Assembly: GCA_958299035.1 (NCBI GenBank)
Contig: CATQJL010000112.1
Span: 42,908,833-42,972,832 of the forward strand
DNA from: Cylicocyclus nassatus
Taxonomy: Eukaryota; Nematoda; Chromadorea; Rhabditida; Strongylidae
Reading direction: 5' to 3'
DNA length: 64,000 bases
Below, one piece after another: positions 1 through 13,489 of the stretch; the stretch's first letter is position 1; each line of letters opens with the position of its first letter. A program made the translations under genes and the position numbers. The notes under the pieces were generated by a model, which was not told the DNA's origin, did no database searches, and worked only from the letters and a program-made list of their open reading frames with translations.

Positions 1-150
1 AACGTTCAATCAAATCAATCGATGACACCTCAAATGTATGGGCAACGTCAAACGAATCCGATGATGACAACTAAATTACCATGGCAGACTTCAAAAGCTC
101 GAGGACGAGCTTTGCCATGGAACGGACATGTCGAGACGCAGACTAATTAG
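1..150 (+). CDS. possible 3'-terminal coding exon of an unidentified gene (partial)
   Basis: Frame 1 is open from the first base of the window to a TAG at 148-150 (49 residues). The peptide is rich in Gln, Asn, Thr and Met and contains two Leu/Pro-Trp motifs (KLPWQ, ALPWN). No domain is recognisable and the 5' part lies outside the window. Composition and the open frame suggest the end of a real protein, but 150 bases is too short to exclude chance. An alternative is an exon that continues in another frame through a splice near 130-170. Bases 151-415 would then be 3' UTR; I see no clear poly(A) signal before the MITE that starts at 416. Confidence 0.35.
   Translation, partial: NVQSNQSMTPQMYGQRQTNPMMTTKLPWQTSKARGRALPWNGHVETQTN
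79..120. repeat. 42-bp imperfect inverted repeat inside the possible exon
   Basis: CCATGGC at 79-85 pairs with GCCATGG at 114-120, and AAAGCTCG at 94-101 pairs with CGAGCTTT at 106-113. This leaves a 4-base loop and an 8-base bulge on one side. It could form a strong RNA hairpin; no role is known. Confidence 0.6.
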
Positions 151-415
151 AGTCCGACAGTCCCCTCGCCGACTTGGGCGGTGCCACCAACTTCAGATGA
201 GCTGGCACTCCCCGGTTGCTCGGTGGTCCCCTCCCCAATTATGTTCCCCCATATTTATATATGTGCTAATGATAAAAGAATCTAGTCAAGAATTGTTATG
301 TTGGTACAAAGGGAAGAAACTAAGGGTAGAGGGATCAAGTTAAGAGAATAGCTAACTCGTTAGACTTGACAGCAATTAAAGAGTGTGCACATCTTTTTGG
401 GACACTCTGTAATAT

Positions 416-824
416 TAGGTTGGCTAATAAATAAGTTCTTTCGCTTTTGTGGCTCTTACAAATGCTAACCAAAATACGCCCAGTGTTTGGTATCTCTGGA
501 AATAGCATTCTAATGGGAATTGGGTGACGAATGTCCTCTTGTATAGATCTTATCTTCCAAGGAAAAAACCCATAAAGAAGTGGGAAACAATTTTTTCATA
601 GTGTGCAAATACCCATTACAGCATGAAAACGAAGCTTACAAAATTAACGACTGGAGACTTTGAAGATTTAGCCATGTTAAGGCAATGACTGTCTTTACCA
701 ATCATAGAAAATCCTGAATATTTGATACGTGGTAAAGCAAACTTGAAGCTACTGTTCCACAAAGAATCACGAGTACAAAATAACAAAAAAATTTTTCTTA
801 TGAACTTATTTTTTCAAACCTTCA
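416..824. mobile_element. degraded mariner-type MITE, family M1 copy 1
   Basis: The left end reads TTAGGTTGGCTAATAAATAA, the same end as the better preserved copy at 27773-28308. Interior segments also match that copy (a CAGCATGAAAAC block, a TTTAGCCATGTT block and a TTTGATA block). The right end is eroded (GAACTTATTTTTTCAAACC). No coding capacity is seen. The terminal repeat supplies an AATAAA that could act as a poly(A) signal for anything transcribed from the left. Confidence 0.6.
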
Positions 825-2889
825 GGAAATATACTTGCATAGACATTAAGCATGACATATCAGGAAGCTAGCTATTTCTGAACCGTTGTATAATAATCCT
901 TCTGGTGACTCCTGTGTACTATTTCCGCGTCACCCTATTTTGCCAATCCCGCTCAATAATGTTCTTTCATTGCAATTTGCGCGTTCTTCATATTTCAATT
1001 CTCTTCATTCGCCATGTTATGCACTCGTCGGCGCTAATGGAAGATTGTAAGAATGTTGCCTTTACATCATCTCCATTCATTTCAAAGCTCATCTTTCCCC
1101 AAAGCAGAACAAAGAGTTCTAGTTTAGATTCCTAAAAACATTGTTCTCATCCCGAAAAGGTCAACGTGTACATCCTTCGACTGCACTTCATGGCTTCGCA
1201 ACTTTCCTCGTTTAATTTCTTCTTCGCTAGTCAGCTAAGAATTTCATAATAAAACTGCAAAATGCTAGTAATTTTTAATTCTTTTCGCGCTATGCTCTTC
1301 TGTAAGACAATTGCAGCCTCTTGCTTTTGGTTACAGAAAGATGTCACAAGACAAACAACCTGCATGCATTCATGAGTTTACATCTTCTTCATTCTGTGGA
1401 CACAGCATAACGACTATTTACCATTCTCATCCAAAGGGAATGATAAATACATTACAGTGAGATCTGGAAGAAAGTTCTTTGTTGTCCTGTAAGAATCTCG
1501 ATAATTCTTCTAAATGGTCGAATTTCACATCTTCCAAATCACAGCTAAGAAAGGGAAGACACCGAAGGCGAGAAAGTTGCCTCACCTACCGCCTCCCTTG
1601 AGAAAAACATCCAAAATTTCTTGTAGCTCATGAAAGCGCCATTAGCTTTGTTTAGAAAGATTTGTGATGGTATGCTTTCAACGTATGTGTTTCTGAGGAT
1701 AAGCTTGCTTGACAAGTTCGTTAGCGCTAATCGAATGAAAGTTAGCTTCAAGAAATGTTCAAAGCCTAAGAACTGTTGATTGTAAACACTAAAGCGACTA
1801 CTCGGGACATGTTTTAACTTGTAACTAAGATTTGGTAGCTAAAGAGAATCCAGTACCCTGAATGACCAAAAACCTGATTGGGCGATTAGATCATCTGAGA
1901 TATGAAAATTGCGTAAAAGTATTAAGTATTAAGTAGCCCTGTTTCTTACAGTGATTGTTTGGAATTTGATTTAGGTCATTTTGATATTACAATGTAATCA
2001 ATTGTATCGAACTCATTTTAACTCTCCTAAAAAATTTGAATTAGCTTTGGAAAGTAATTTTGGAAGCGTGGCTGTAGTCACTTCTTTTTCCAAAATTTCA
2101 GGGCTGCATTCAAGCAAAAATTTGGGATAAACCTTTAAACAGTTTGCGGAGCTTCTTTCTCGTTACCACGTTGTACCACTTTTCGCCTTCTAAAAGAATT
2201 TCTGTCACCTCCTTTCATAACAAATCATTTTTGAAACTCTCATGCGTGTGAAGCAATAAAATCATTCGAGGTAAGTTGTTAGGCTTGTAAGGTTAACTGT
2301 CTGCTTAACGTTCACCTTCTTCTTTAGACTTTTTCGGGAAGCTAGAAGCTTTCAGAAAATCTTGTAAAAAAGTGGAATGCCTCCCTAAGGGGTTTTTGAC
2401 AGGTTCGTCTGGAGAAGAATTCAGAATTTTTCCTGTTTACAGCATCTTTTGCGCTCAACAACCCCATAGCGTGAATCATAGTGTATTGGCACAAATTTTA
2501 CATATTTACTCTCCTGTAACAATGTTTCTTCTTCCTCTTTGATTCGCAATGCGATTCAGAAAGGAATGTGTTTGTTTATTTTTCAAAAACGGTTGCCATT
2601 TGCGATCGTTAGTGCTGCTCAAACAAGGATAAGAAATGCTGCGATAAGGCATACAGTACTCTTCTTCGTTCGGAAATCAAGTATGTTGACTTTTAATGCA
2701 ACCAATTTTTGCCATTGATGGCGAGAATTAGTTTTTTCACTCTTATATTATTGTTCCTGTATTCAGGAATGACATATGCAAATTGTAATTCAGAATTCAC
2801 GGAATGTTTCTGGATTTTAATTCCAAGCCACCTCCTCTTATGAAAGCGATGACAGAGCAGATGCTGAATCAGAGACACAACATCGCTGA
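825..2889. other. AT-rich stretch without recognised genes
   Basis: Only short chance reading frames (under 80 codons) with AT-rich codon use and no domain. No RNA gene or clear repeat was seen. Confidence 0.6.
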
Positions 2890-3330
2890 CGCAAGGGCCT
2901 CATCGCCCGAGCAGTAGCTAAGCATTGTCGTCTCCGCTCCCCCTCCTCCCCCCCCCCCCCCTCCCCCTCCCCCTCCCCGTCCTTCGAACCTCATTTGTCA
3001 TTTCATCCACGGGAGATTGAGTGCGAAGCGATGACCGTCCGTTCGTTCAGGTGTTGTGCGTGTTCCATGCGTGCTCATTCCCTTGATCAAATAAATCTTC
3101 GCACCTTGCGTGGCGCTAAATGGGGCGTGGTGGGGCGTTCGTTTCGTTCGTATAGCCCCCCGCGCAAATGACGGGGTTCAATTCGGACCTGACAGGGCGT
3201 CCGAAGACCCCCGTCCCCTTCTCCATCAGTTTTACAGCTTTGTGCGAAGCGTTCGAATTGTGTGTTTGCGCTTGATCGACTTACGGCTGCAGTTTTACGA
3301 TCCCTACGCATATCTACATAACCTAAATTT
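2890..3330. promoter_or_regulatory. CpG/GC-rich island with a long pyrimidine tract
   Basis: This patch is clearly richer in C, G and CpG than its surroundings. It opens with a run of C and CT at about 2937-2980, so the minus strand carries several runs of four or more G, a possible G-quadruplex. TTCGTTCG-type repeats recur here and in the islands further right. No reading frame stands out. A promoter, enhancer or non-coding first exon is possible; the call rests on composition only. Confidence 0.25.
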
Positions 3331-6105
3331 GATTGATGTCTTTTACCGTAACCTCTAGATCCGTCGCGAACAATATGTTTCTTGTATTCAAGAAGCTGTG
3401 TCGCTATGGAATGCCCGAAATTAAGAATGGGGAATACTTTTTCATGTAAGTCTTATCATTTTTAAATTAAACTAATCAGAGTTGAACTTCTAAAACAACG
3501 CTGCAAAAAATGTTTACGAAAAATATTCGAGAGTAGAACAACCTAATCGAATTACTGTTTCTTATTTTCTTGCTCTATGGCAATTTCATTATATTTGCAT
3601 TTGCAAAAACTTGTGAAAAACTATTTGCTTAACTATTATTTTCTCCGAAGGTGTTGCTGATTTTCAAAAAACTTGTAGTTTCTTGCTATTCCAAGATTTT
3701 GTCATTTTTTGCGATGTGAATTTTACGATATATCGAGATCCTCTTCACCTATTCCTAGCTTAGATATCCGTCAGGTAAAACGCGCCAGGAGTACTGGTGG
3801 CAGAACCATGAGTTTTCTTTTCAGTTTTTTATCTTTTTTATTTGAAGAAGGGACCTCATCCAATTACAATAGGATAGCGCATATGATTTTCCAAGATTAA
3901 AACCACAGGATTTCGGGAATAATTAAATGTAATGTTATATGGTAATTCCTATCTCTTTGCTTATTTCTTCAATGCTTGTTCTTCTCGTAAAAAATTACAC
4001 TTCAATGATTTCTTCCTAAGTAACGTAACTACAAAAGTACACTATAGTCCTTCTCTGTTTCCTTATCAATGAATGCTTACCCTTGTCGTTCTGTACGTTC
4101 TTTATAACAATCAAACAGACAGCTGAAGGAAGAAAAAAACATATTGCTGGCCACTGACCTGAAGAGTTGTATGTGTGTCCACATACGCAACTGCTTGTGA
4201 CCAAAACTTTGTTTGTTTTTGCTTCGTTGTTCCGATTGTACAATTGTGAGGACATACACACAATCCTTACAGCGTAAGGGCTTCTTGGAAAAGTTTGTGA
4301 AACATTTTGTCTGAGATCGTATTATTATATTTTGCCATCACACTAATCGAGATTAGAGAAACATTATTTAAAGGGTATCGTCTACTTCTTAGAAGTCGAA
4401 TTTCCACTCTCGTATGTTAGGAAAAAATGGTTATCGAGATATTTGGTAGATAGGATCCAAAATCGAGCTTTTTAGGAACAACTATGTTTATGTTTGAACT
4501 TATGTTTCCAAATTCACAGTACTGTAGTACTAGTCCATCGCTTTTCGCTGATGCTAACCTTTGTTCAGAATTGTGTTTCTACATTTTTAGAGAACAACAA
4601 AGAAACTAAAATTGTGTTTAGAAATCTATGCTTGTGTATCATCCACAGTATGGATAGAAAATTCTGGACAAAACAATCTTGTTCACTTGAAACTTCGAGT
4701 AAGTTCTAGATGGTCCATACTGCCTGAAAGACTTGCTTTCTCATTTCATTTTCTCGTCTTGAATTTCAACATTTTGAATCTATATTCTTCAATACTACGT
4801 TGTCTGGAATGGATAGAAAGAAAAAAACTTACTTCATTATCTTTATGTGCATGCCTCGTGCGAAAAAGGCAAAAAATACAAAATTTGCGCCAAAAAATAC
4901 ATTTTTGGCGCAGATTTTACGTTTGCGCTATTATATTTGTATCCGCATATTGTCCTTTCCTACTGAACGCACCAAATCTGGCTAATCTCTTTCGATTTGG
5001 AATATTAGGTCGGTAAAAAAGGGTTTTTTGGACATGCTCGATTTCCTTGAATGACAACAGATGATTCGAGCAGTATCAGATAAACTTTTGGAGAGTTTTA
5101 AACTATTTTCAAATGCTGTACTTACGATCCGATTGCTGTAATGAGTGGTAAGACAATCGCTAGAGTTTACTGAATTTTTAATTCGAATTTTTTCTAGAAG
5201 CTTTGCTAACCCATAGGCAAAACAAATCTACTGCGAATCAAAGCATTTTTTTATTCTTTTTTTCCAGCGATTTCTGTAATTTTCCTGAATGGGCTTCGAA
5301 AAAGCTAGAGTTCTGAATTTGCTCATTTAATCTCTTCATGGATACAGCAGCTGAGAAGATAAGAAAATTCCGCGGACAATGCTTGAAATATTTATTTTGC
5401 GGGTAAGCCAAAAAAAAGAAGGAACTACTGCGCCGATTTAATAATATAGTTTCCCATAGAATGTGTATCCGAATGAGTTAGATACACTGAATAGAGTTGT
5501 GTCCATCTAAGAGCACGGCGTTAATTTGATCGCAACTGATTCGGTCGGAGTAACAAGTTCTCTCTGTCGTAGGCCGCCCGATCCACAAAAAGGAGTGAAG
5601 ACTCAGTTTCCCAAGGCACCTGCATCTTATTATACGGTGCGCTTGCTGCCCACTATGTGCATAATTATTTTTACGACTTGTACGGTCCACGGACAGCTCC
5701 TTTTCGGACCATGTATATCATTTTTTGCCGCAATGTATACAGTGCTGCGAGCTGTGCTACGAACTGTTTCGAACTCTATAGGAACTATTTACAGAACCTT
5801 CTCTATGCTTTTCGGCTAGCTCAAAGCATCGTGACTGTACATACATCATTTTCCTATGACGACTACAGAAATTGTGCCTAATTTGCAAAAAGAAACGCAA
5901 TGTGAACCATATCAAATACGTCACAAAATGTTCTCATTGCAAGACAACTCAGAGGCTCATTGGGTAGATTTATTCCTACTTGCACTTGATCATATTTTTC
6001 CATTTTTAGTAGCATACAGACTAGCTTATAAATTTTTTTTACTTAAAGTAATGGTTGAAAAGCAAATTCCCAAAATAATGTGAATTTTCCAATAATTTAA
6101 GCATA
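3331..6105. other. AT-rich stretch; one perfect 11-bp-stem hairpin at 4886-4912
   Basis: No gene is recognised. TGCGCCAAAAA at 4886-4896 pairs with TTTTTGGCGCA at 4902-4912. The reading frames here, up to 134 codons, look like chance: AT-rich, no motif, no splice context. Confidence 0.55.
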
Positions 6106-6284
6106 TACCTTGAATTCAACTGGCTTGGCCGCTGAAAGGCGGGGCCTCGTGACTTAAATGAGGATAGATAATGATCAGAGAGTACGCGCGCGAGAGGGAT
6201 GCAGGCTGCGTCGCGGGCGCGAGCGGCCTCAATTAGGTCACAAAGCCCCGCCTCCCAACCGCCAAGCCATTTGAATTAAAGGTC
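6106..6284. mobile_element. palindromic MITE, family P copy 1
   Basis: About 180 bp that fold back on themselves. The ends carry (C)CTTTGATTCAACTGGCTTGG-like inverted repeats, followed by GGCGGGGC, TGACCTAATTA and a GC-rich CGCGCG(A)GAG centre. Close relatives lie at 29382-29563 and 36614-36791. It has no coding capacity and is therefore non-autonomous; the superfamily was not determined. Confidence 0.8.
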
Positions 6285-6520
6285 ACCATGCTAGATACAA
6301 TGGCACATATTGGTATACTTGCTTGCACCTTTTTAGGCTGTAAGTAAAATAAAAATGATGTTCACAAAATGGCAAACTCCGCCTCTAGCTTTGGATTTTC
6401 TCATATACGCAGTTATATCATTCATACATCCGTAAATAAAACCATAATTTTTCGTTCTTGTAGGCATTAGTTCTCATCATCAATGGTATTCAGATCGAGA
6501 GGAGATTTTGAGGCTACATA

Positions 6521-7197
6521 TTAGGTTGAATCGAAAGTTCTGTCGCACCATTTTCAAAAATTCATAACTTCTAATTTTTCCATCCGATTTTACTGCTTTT
6601 AGTTTTATATTAAAGAGTAAGTCATGCTCTTTATAATGACATCTTAGCTGCTTGCTAATGATCATCTGTTGCATAGATAGGAGCGATAGAAGAAAATTAG
6701 TCAAAATTCGAATTTTCTGTGTAGGGTCATAAAAAATCGGAAACTTGCAACAAAAATCGGAGCAGTCGGTATTGTAGGGTCTTTCACCAGCTCTTTCTAA
6801 CAGTCAAAGTTTGCGCATTGAGCGTCTTTATGAAAAGTTATGCTCTCCCTGAAAAATGCCAAAATAAATCAAATTCGCCCTTTTGTATTGCTTACTCAAA
6901 AATCGTAACTTTTCAAGGAGACGCTCAATTGGTGCAAACTTTGCGCTGTTAGAAAGAGCTGGTGAAAGAACCTACAATATTTACTGCTCCGATTTTTGTT
7001 GCAAGTTTCCAATTTTTTATATCCTACACAAGAAATTCAAATTTTGACCAATTTTCTTCTATCGCTCCTATCTATGCAACAGATGACCATCAGCAAGCAG
7101 CTAAGATGTCATCATAAAGAGCATGACTTACTCTTGCATACAAAAAAATAGAAGTTATGAATTTTTGAAAATGGTGCGACAGAACTTTCGGTTCTAA
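6521..7197. mobile_element. mariner-type foldback MITE with TA target duplication
   Basis: Starts TTAGGTTGAATCGAAAGTTC and ends GAACTTTCGGTTCTAA, flanked by TA on both sides (6519-6520, 7198-7199). The two halves are near-complete inverted copies (arms of roughly 280 bp, spacer about 100 bp), so the whole element can form one long hairpin. The 74-residue frame inside it is a by-product of the palindrome. Confidence 0.85.
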
Positions 7198-9889
7198 TAT
7201 TTGCGATGTTTCGCACCAAGAATAATCTAGTGTCAAAAAACTTTTAAATATCCTCCATTTTGAGATCTTGATTACTAAAATACACTATGTATTGTATCTC
7301 GCTACAAAGACTACAAATATCATTCCAAACACTTTGAAGAATTAGAATATTCTAGAATCATGACTGTTCTTAAACACTTAGGCAGCACAAAAGCTTCTTC
7401 CTTAAATAAAATGGTTTGTTGAGCCCACACGCATGACAATTCGAAAATCATTCTTCCAGCATATTTTGAACGAAATTCCACAATCCTTCCTCTATCATTT
7501 GTACAGCCGCGACAGTATAAGAAAGCGAAAGCCGCTGTTCTTCAAAAATATGAGGTCAAGTGAATCGTTAGGATATGTATTACTAGTTCTTGGAAGCTCA
7601 TATGCCTTCTGAACTAGCAATAGAATAAACGCACCAGGATCTACCCAAAAAGAGTGCGAACTCTAGCGAGTAGATCTGCTTTTTGTTACTTCTCATGTCT
7701 TTGTGTAAACCCATCCATTTGTTGACGAATCGTATTTGTCAACAGCTTCGTCGTGTTCTGCTCGTGTTTCGCAGTCACGATCCTGTGATGAGCCTCAAGT
7801 TTTTCTATAGCTTGTTGCCAACAACTTTTTCGAATGTTTGCTCAGTGCCGCTTCACTCGTCGTTCGTTCGTGGCTGCCCTCTTAGCATCGCTAAGCCGTG
7901 AAAAAAAAAAGCCATCAAAAAAGAAAACTGTCCGAGGCACACGCGACATGCAGCTTTTCCACAGCATGCTCCACTTATTGTCGACAATAAGATGTTCTTC
8001 ACGAGCCTTTCCCCTCACCCCCCCCCCCCCACCCTCTGCACGCTGTTTACAATCCGGGTTATGGAACACACATTCGCCGCGCATAGATAGAATTTCTTGA
8101 ATAAACCCCATCGTCGTCGTCGCGCAGGTCATCACGTTACCGAATCGACATTTGTAGTCTTTGCCTCCAGCCCTCGGTTATTTGATACCTCTCAAGCATG
8201 GTCATCTGAATCCACACAATCTACTGCCGTTTAAGGCGTTAGATTCCCTTTTCGGCCGCAGCTTCGTGGCCAGCTCTTGCGCCCCTTCACAGCTCAGTCT
8301 ATAGCCTTTTGTTGAACATCGAACCATCGATTCGGCTCCGAAATGATGCACAATGCGTCAGCACAGCGCTATGTGCTCATAATGGCACTTTGAGCGCTGA
8401 GTGACAACAGCCAAAGCAGAATTGTCAAGCACTTTTGCGCCACGGCTACTGTAGCGCTGACATAGAATACGGAGCCGAAACAGCCAGCGGATTTTATTCG
8501 ACGGGAAATTGGCTTTTTACTTGGGAATCAGACGGATGCTATTTCGAGCACAATGAGGAAATCTTGAGCCCCTAAAAGAGACGATTCAAGTAATTTCTAT
8601 GCAGGGAGCTGCTGGCCTCGGGACCTCTGTGAGCTTTCTTGAAGCAGGGAATAACTCATTTTCAGTAAGTGTTGCAGATTGAGAATTATGGTGAATTTTG
8701 AAGTGAATGCAGTCTCACAATCAGTCATTCAAAACACAGTCAAGTCGTCTCAGATTTTATGTGCAATAGAGCACACAGTGCGCGATTCATCGTGGACTTT
8801 GCTGACCTAGGGGATGCATTTCCGATTTCTCATTTTTCTTTCTCACAGAGATAGGATTTTCTAAAGCTTTATGAAAATACGAAATTACGATAAGATGCGT
8901 AATGTGTGCTGTTAATGCTAGCACTATTAGGCAAGCGGGGTTCGAGAAATTTTATTCCGGAGGGAGGGGTGCAACAATTTTTAGAATGAACATTCCTGTA
9001 AAAGAATTTTTGGGATGTGCTTACCAAATCTTGCCTGGAGTCCATGACCCCAAACTTTTGATCTCTTAACGAAGCAAACATAGATTTTCAAAAAAAAAAA
9101 ATCTTTTTTGCTTGTCTACAAGTAGAAATAGTCCCTTGCACATTTCTGAAACCCATTTACATTACTTTCGCAATTTTCTCAATCCATTTCCGATAGGGCC
9201 TTTGTCTGACGACGCTCCCCCCCCCCCTCCTTCCGCTCTCCCCCTCCTCAGTTCACTGCTACTCATGATAAAAAATAACTAGTCTATAAGCATATGCATC
9301 GGTTTCTAAGGTTAGGATTTTCAACTCTGCCGTCTGGTTGACTTTTTACCGTAGGAACAGGAACAGGCAACAGTATATGTACTGCATACACCACAGTAAC
9401 CCGCTATCTACTAAGTACATTTGAAGTACACTCTCGGGGCGGGTTGTGAAAGAGCATGGAACATCTTCACACTGTGCCAAGCACTAGTTCTTTGCACACA
9501 TTTTCTCCTCTGGCAATCGCTGGACCGCTCTCTCTGCTAATAGAACCCATTGTGCGATGTTTCCGCGATCAAAGCGAGCCGGCTCGCAACCGCACCGAGC
9601 GCTACTCTTTCGTCTTCGACATGTCGTTATGCAAATTATGATATAAGGACTATTCCATCGGCATTAAACATGTGGACTAATGCGAGCGTAGTAGCTTGAA
9701 GCAAATTTGCATCATTTTTCTTTGGATAGTGGCAGAGTATCTGACAGAAATGTTGGCAGGTCCATAGTCTAGTAAATTTGAAGGTTCACATATTGAGCCT
9801 ATTACGAAAGCTTTAAATATTTCTTATTATACTTCCTTTTTTTTTTAGAAAACTCTAACTACTTTGTTAAACCCGCGCACTTAGAAAAG
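7198..9889. other. no gene recognised; moderately GC-rich patch at about 7,990-8,520
   Basis: The patch at 7,990-8,520 includes a C-run at 8018-8030. A second C-run lies at 9,218-9,227. Reading frames are short and without domains. Confidence 0.5.
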
Positions 9890-10211
9890 CAGTGGCGGAC
9901 GAGGGGGGGGGGGGCGAGGGAATGCTCGCAAAATTTTTGAAATTTACTTACATGGGTTATAAAAATGTGCAAGTGACTTGTCTATTCTTGCAAACAATTA
10001 AAATGATTTTCAAAATTTCTAAAAATTCAAACTAGCCTTATAAAAAAATTTTTCCATTGCGTGGCTGCCGCCATGCCCCTTCCTCCAAATTTTAGGAGTT
10101 ATGGATCCGCAAAAACCTTGAGAAGCACAAAAAATTATTCGGAGTGCGTGCTGGCCTTCATTTGAAAAAAATTTTTTTTTACCGCCCCCCGTAATCCTGC
10201 GACCGTCACTG
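9890..10211. mobile_element. hAT-like MITE (322 bp)
   Basis: Left end CAGTGGCGGACGAGGG and right end CGACCGTCACTG form imperfect terminal inverted repeats. The flanking octamers TAGAAAAG (9882-9889) and ATGAAAAG (10212-10219) agree at six of eight positions, consistent with an aged 8-bp target duplication, as hAT elements make. The G-run after the left TIR is matched by a C-run before the right one. A truncated relative lies at 48671-48853. Confidence 0.6.
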
Positions 10212-13200
10212 ATGAAAAGATATAGGGCTTGCATCGTTTGTCTTTTCAAAACGTATATTGCAGAAGAAGTCCCGTAATGACATTCGCTTCACTTTTCTCT
10301 GAAGATTCTCTCATTCTTTTTTTTTTCACCAGATTTTGTGGGTTTTCGAAATTTCGCTGCTTATATGAGGAGAGTTCGCAGGATTAAGCCGTTAACCATA
10401 GACGCTCAGAAATTTCTCAAAAGAATGCAAACATCTCAAGAAAATATAGCAGCGTAGATAAGTAGTGGGTAGTAGCATATAATTTGCCAGTTTGTTCTAT
10501 TAAAACGGGTTTTCTAAACGACGCACTGGTAAGGAGACGTGGGTGGAAGCGCGCAGTGTGCAAACTCACATATCAAGTAATAAATAACTCGCCTATAGTC
10601 TGCTTGACGATGTTAGCGTATGAAATATGGACACAGAGCACATATTCTTGAGTTCTGCCCTCCAAAGCTATCTTATAAAAGTGTCGTCGACTAGCAAAAG
10701 CACCATTTTGCGGTCATTCCACTAGATTATACATCTTCTGTCAGTGGTGGCCGTGCTCTTAAAATGGAGGCGTTGTGTCCAAATGTTAAAAGTACCATAC
10801 ATAATTGAACGGCTTATTCCCACTTGTAGATAATTAAGATATTTTGAAAATACTAAATCGAAGTAGCTACCACGCTCCCTCTTCGGGATTTTTCCGTGCC
10901 GTAGGGACCCAGAACGTTGGAGAGCAACCCAAGTGTTTTTCTCCTGCTAACGTACCTTCACTCAAAAAATCCATATCCCATCCTCCTCCTCTTCCCCTAC
11001 AAATTTTTGGATCTCCACTGTCTGCTATCCATCTCAGCTATAGATGAGCTCAGCTCTGTAAGGAACTAAATGTCCCAATTTCTGCGCAAGGCCAGTACTA
11101 ACACAATTAGCGGATGCTTTTTGCATAGTTGGCTGTTGCAGCTCCCGCCCAATCACTATCTGTCCCTCCCAGACTCGCCATACACTAACGCACATGGACG
11201 AGTTTCCTTCCGAAAATCTGCTCTGATTCGCTAATGAATCGTAGACACGCACTCAGCACTATTCGCCCACTCATTCGTTGATCATTGCGTTCGCAGTGGT
11301 CGACTCTTGAGATTCCTATATGTCCTTGGCGGTCAACGAGTTCCCTCGACAAAGCTTTTGCATTTTTTCCAGGAGCTCTCAGTTTTGAAAGAGACTAGAA
11401 AAAGGCCAGTCTTTCATAGCTTGAAAAATTCGTGCGGCGTCTCAAGAGGTGCAGCCGCAGCCTTTCTTTATACTTTTTATAGAAGAATTCTCCTTTCTTC
11501 AAATCAGTAATTCCAGTAAAACCTCTTCAGAGGTTGATATAACCTGTAAAAGGTCGATTGATAAAAAAAATAAGAACCCAGTTAGATGCAAAATTTAGGG
11601 CTCTGGAAACTTTGGTGGTAAAAATTAAGAACGAATTCTCGTTGCGCGGCAGGTTCTGTGCGGAATATCAAATCTACACATTTGAAACTAAGCCTCAAGA
11701 CAATCTCAAAAAAATGGAATTGGGATTTTTTTGATTTTTCAAAAGTACGCGAGTAGCCCCCAGACAGAGCAACATTGTTGCTTTTCGCAATCCTTTCGCA
11801 TATAGTCGAGCCAAGTCTCACTAATGTGTGCAATTGCAGGCATCGTCGACATCACGCGCCAAGTAATATTCTGGCCAATTTAAGTATCCAAAATTCTTCA
11901 CTCAAACTCGCTAATCTTCAAAAAAAAAAGAAAAATCAAGAAATCAACATCACATTAGCCTATATTTGAAAATATGCGTTTTCTGGCTAACAAAATTTTC
12001 AAGGCACTATTTTTGGTTTTTCTTTTCCCAAGTAATAGGGGCAAGAATTGAGTAAAAATTCTCAAGAGGCATGTGCATAATAGCCAATTGAACTCGAAAT
12101 TCTGACGCGCAGAATGGATGGTATGTGCAATTACACACATCATACGTCAAAATGACTCAACTATAAACTCCCAGCTAACCTCCTCTGGCACCTCGTCGAT
12201 CAGCCGCCTTTTATCGACGATTTGATGGACGTTCAAGTAAGTGTATGTATTTATGTTTGACCTTCTCATCGCCTTATCTGCAAGGCATCGGCGCGAAATC
12301 TCGCGGATAATTGAGGTCCACAGATCCTTATATCCCCCTGGTCTAGCTGCGCTATTACGATACTTTTGGGATTATTTCGAGCAAAAAAAAAGTTGACACG
12401 ACAGAAAAAAAGTTGTCTCTGCTTTTGATTCATGGCAGCTTCGAAAAAACATCTCGTCAATTTTCCTGGCTTGGAATGCTTGCCACTTGTCAAATTTTTT
12501 CCAGAATTCACAAGAGATATCAGGGGCTCAAAAATCGTGATGCAACCCTTATTCAAACTTTCTTGAAAAAGCATCAGTGAAACAGCCGATTACCAGCCGA
12601 CTACTGAAAAGCAACAATTATTTGAGTAGTTATTTACCTCAAATTTTCTTCTCCAAAATTCTATTTTCATTACTCAAAAGACAGAATGTTTGGTATTATT
12701 GGAAAAGTAATAGAGAAGAAGTCTGTACAGCGTTGCTATTTTTGAGTAGCTGCTTAGGAGAGGCCATGCTAAGCAGGAACAATAGCAGCAGATGGTAATT
12801 AGTGTAGATGTTCACTTGAACTAAGGTCCTTGCCTTCTAAGGCTCTCACATTGCGCATCCTATTAGGTCTAGTCTTCGGTCACCTTCTGTTTTTGCAAGA
12901 CTTATCTGTTCATTTTCTAATTCTTGAAATAAGGATCTAATCTTATTCAAACTGCACATGCAATGAAAAAATATGTGGTTCATGTTTTTTGCAAACTATT
13001 GAGCAGAAAATTATACCAGCCAAAAAACTAGCATGTGCTATCAGTTTTCTTCTCTTCAATACATTTAATGTGATTGTTTTCCGTTTTACATGTACGCTTT
13101 TTCCAAATGTTTCTCCAAAGTACCTTCATTTTGCAATAAAAATGCTGCAACTCCTATTTATCTCTCTTATGTCCCCCTCTCTAGACGAAGAATTTGTCCT

Positions 13201-13489
13201 CGGATTTTCCTACAATTTCCCAGAAAGGGATTTCAACCAAAATTGATTATATGCTTCTCCCCTGCTTTTAATAGCAAAGTTTCACAGCTTCTGCACTGTT
13301 TAAAATAACTTACAATCACTGTGTCATCAAATACGCATCTCGTCAAAGTTCAGCCCTTTATCTATACTGTTAAACAACTCTGAGTTTTTGATTGCGAAAA
13401 ATCAAGTTTTTGACTCTGCCTGAAAGTTGTTTGCACTTCTTAATTGGTTCCTAGCAAACCCTCCAAAATTTGATTTTCGCCAAGCAAAA
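10212..13489. other. AT-rich stretch, nothing recognised
   Basis: Several 60-100 codon frames exist on both strands but none shows a domain, coding composition or paired splice sites. Confidence 0.55.

Noticed and set aside
4612..5016. 134-codon plus-strand frame
   Set aside because: Contains a perfect hairpin, AT-rich codons, no motif and no splice or promoter context.
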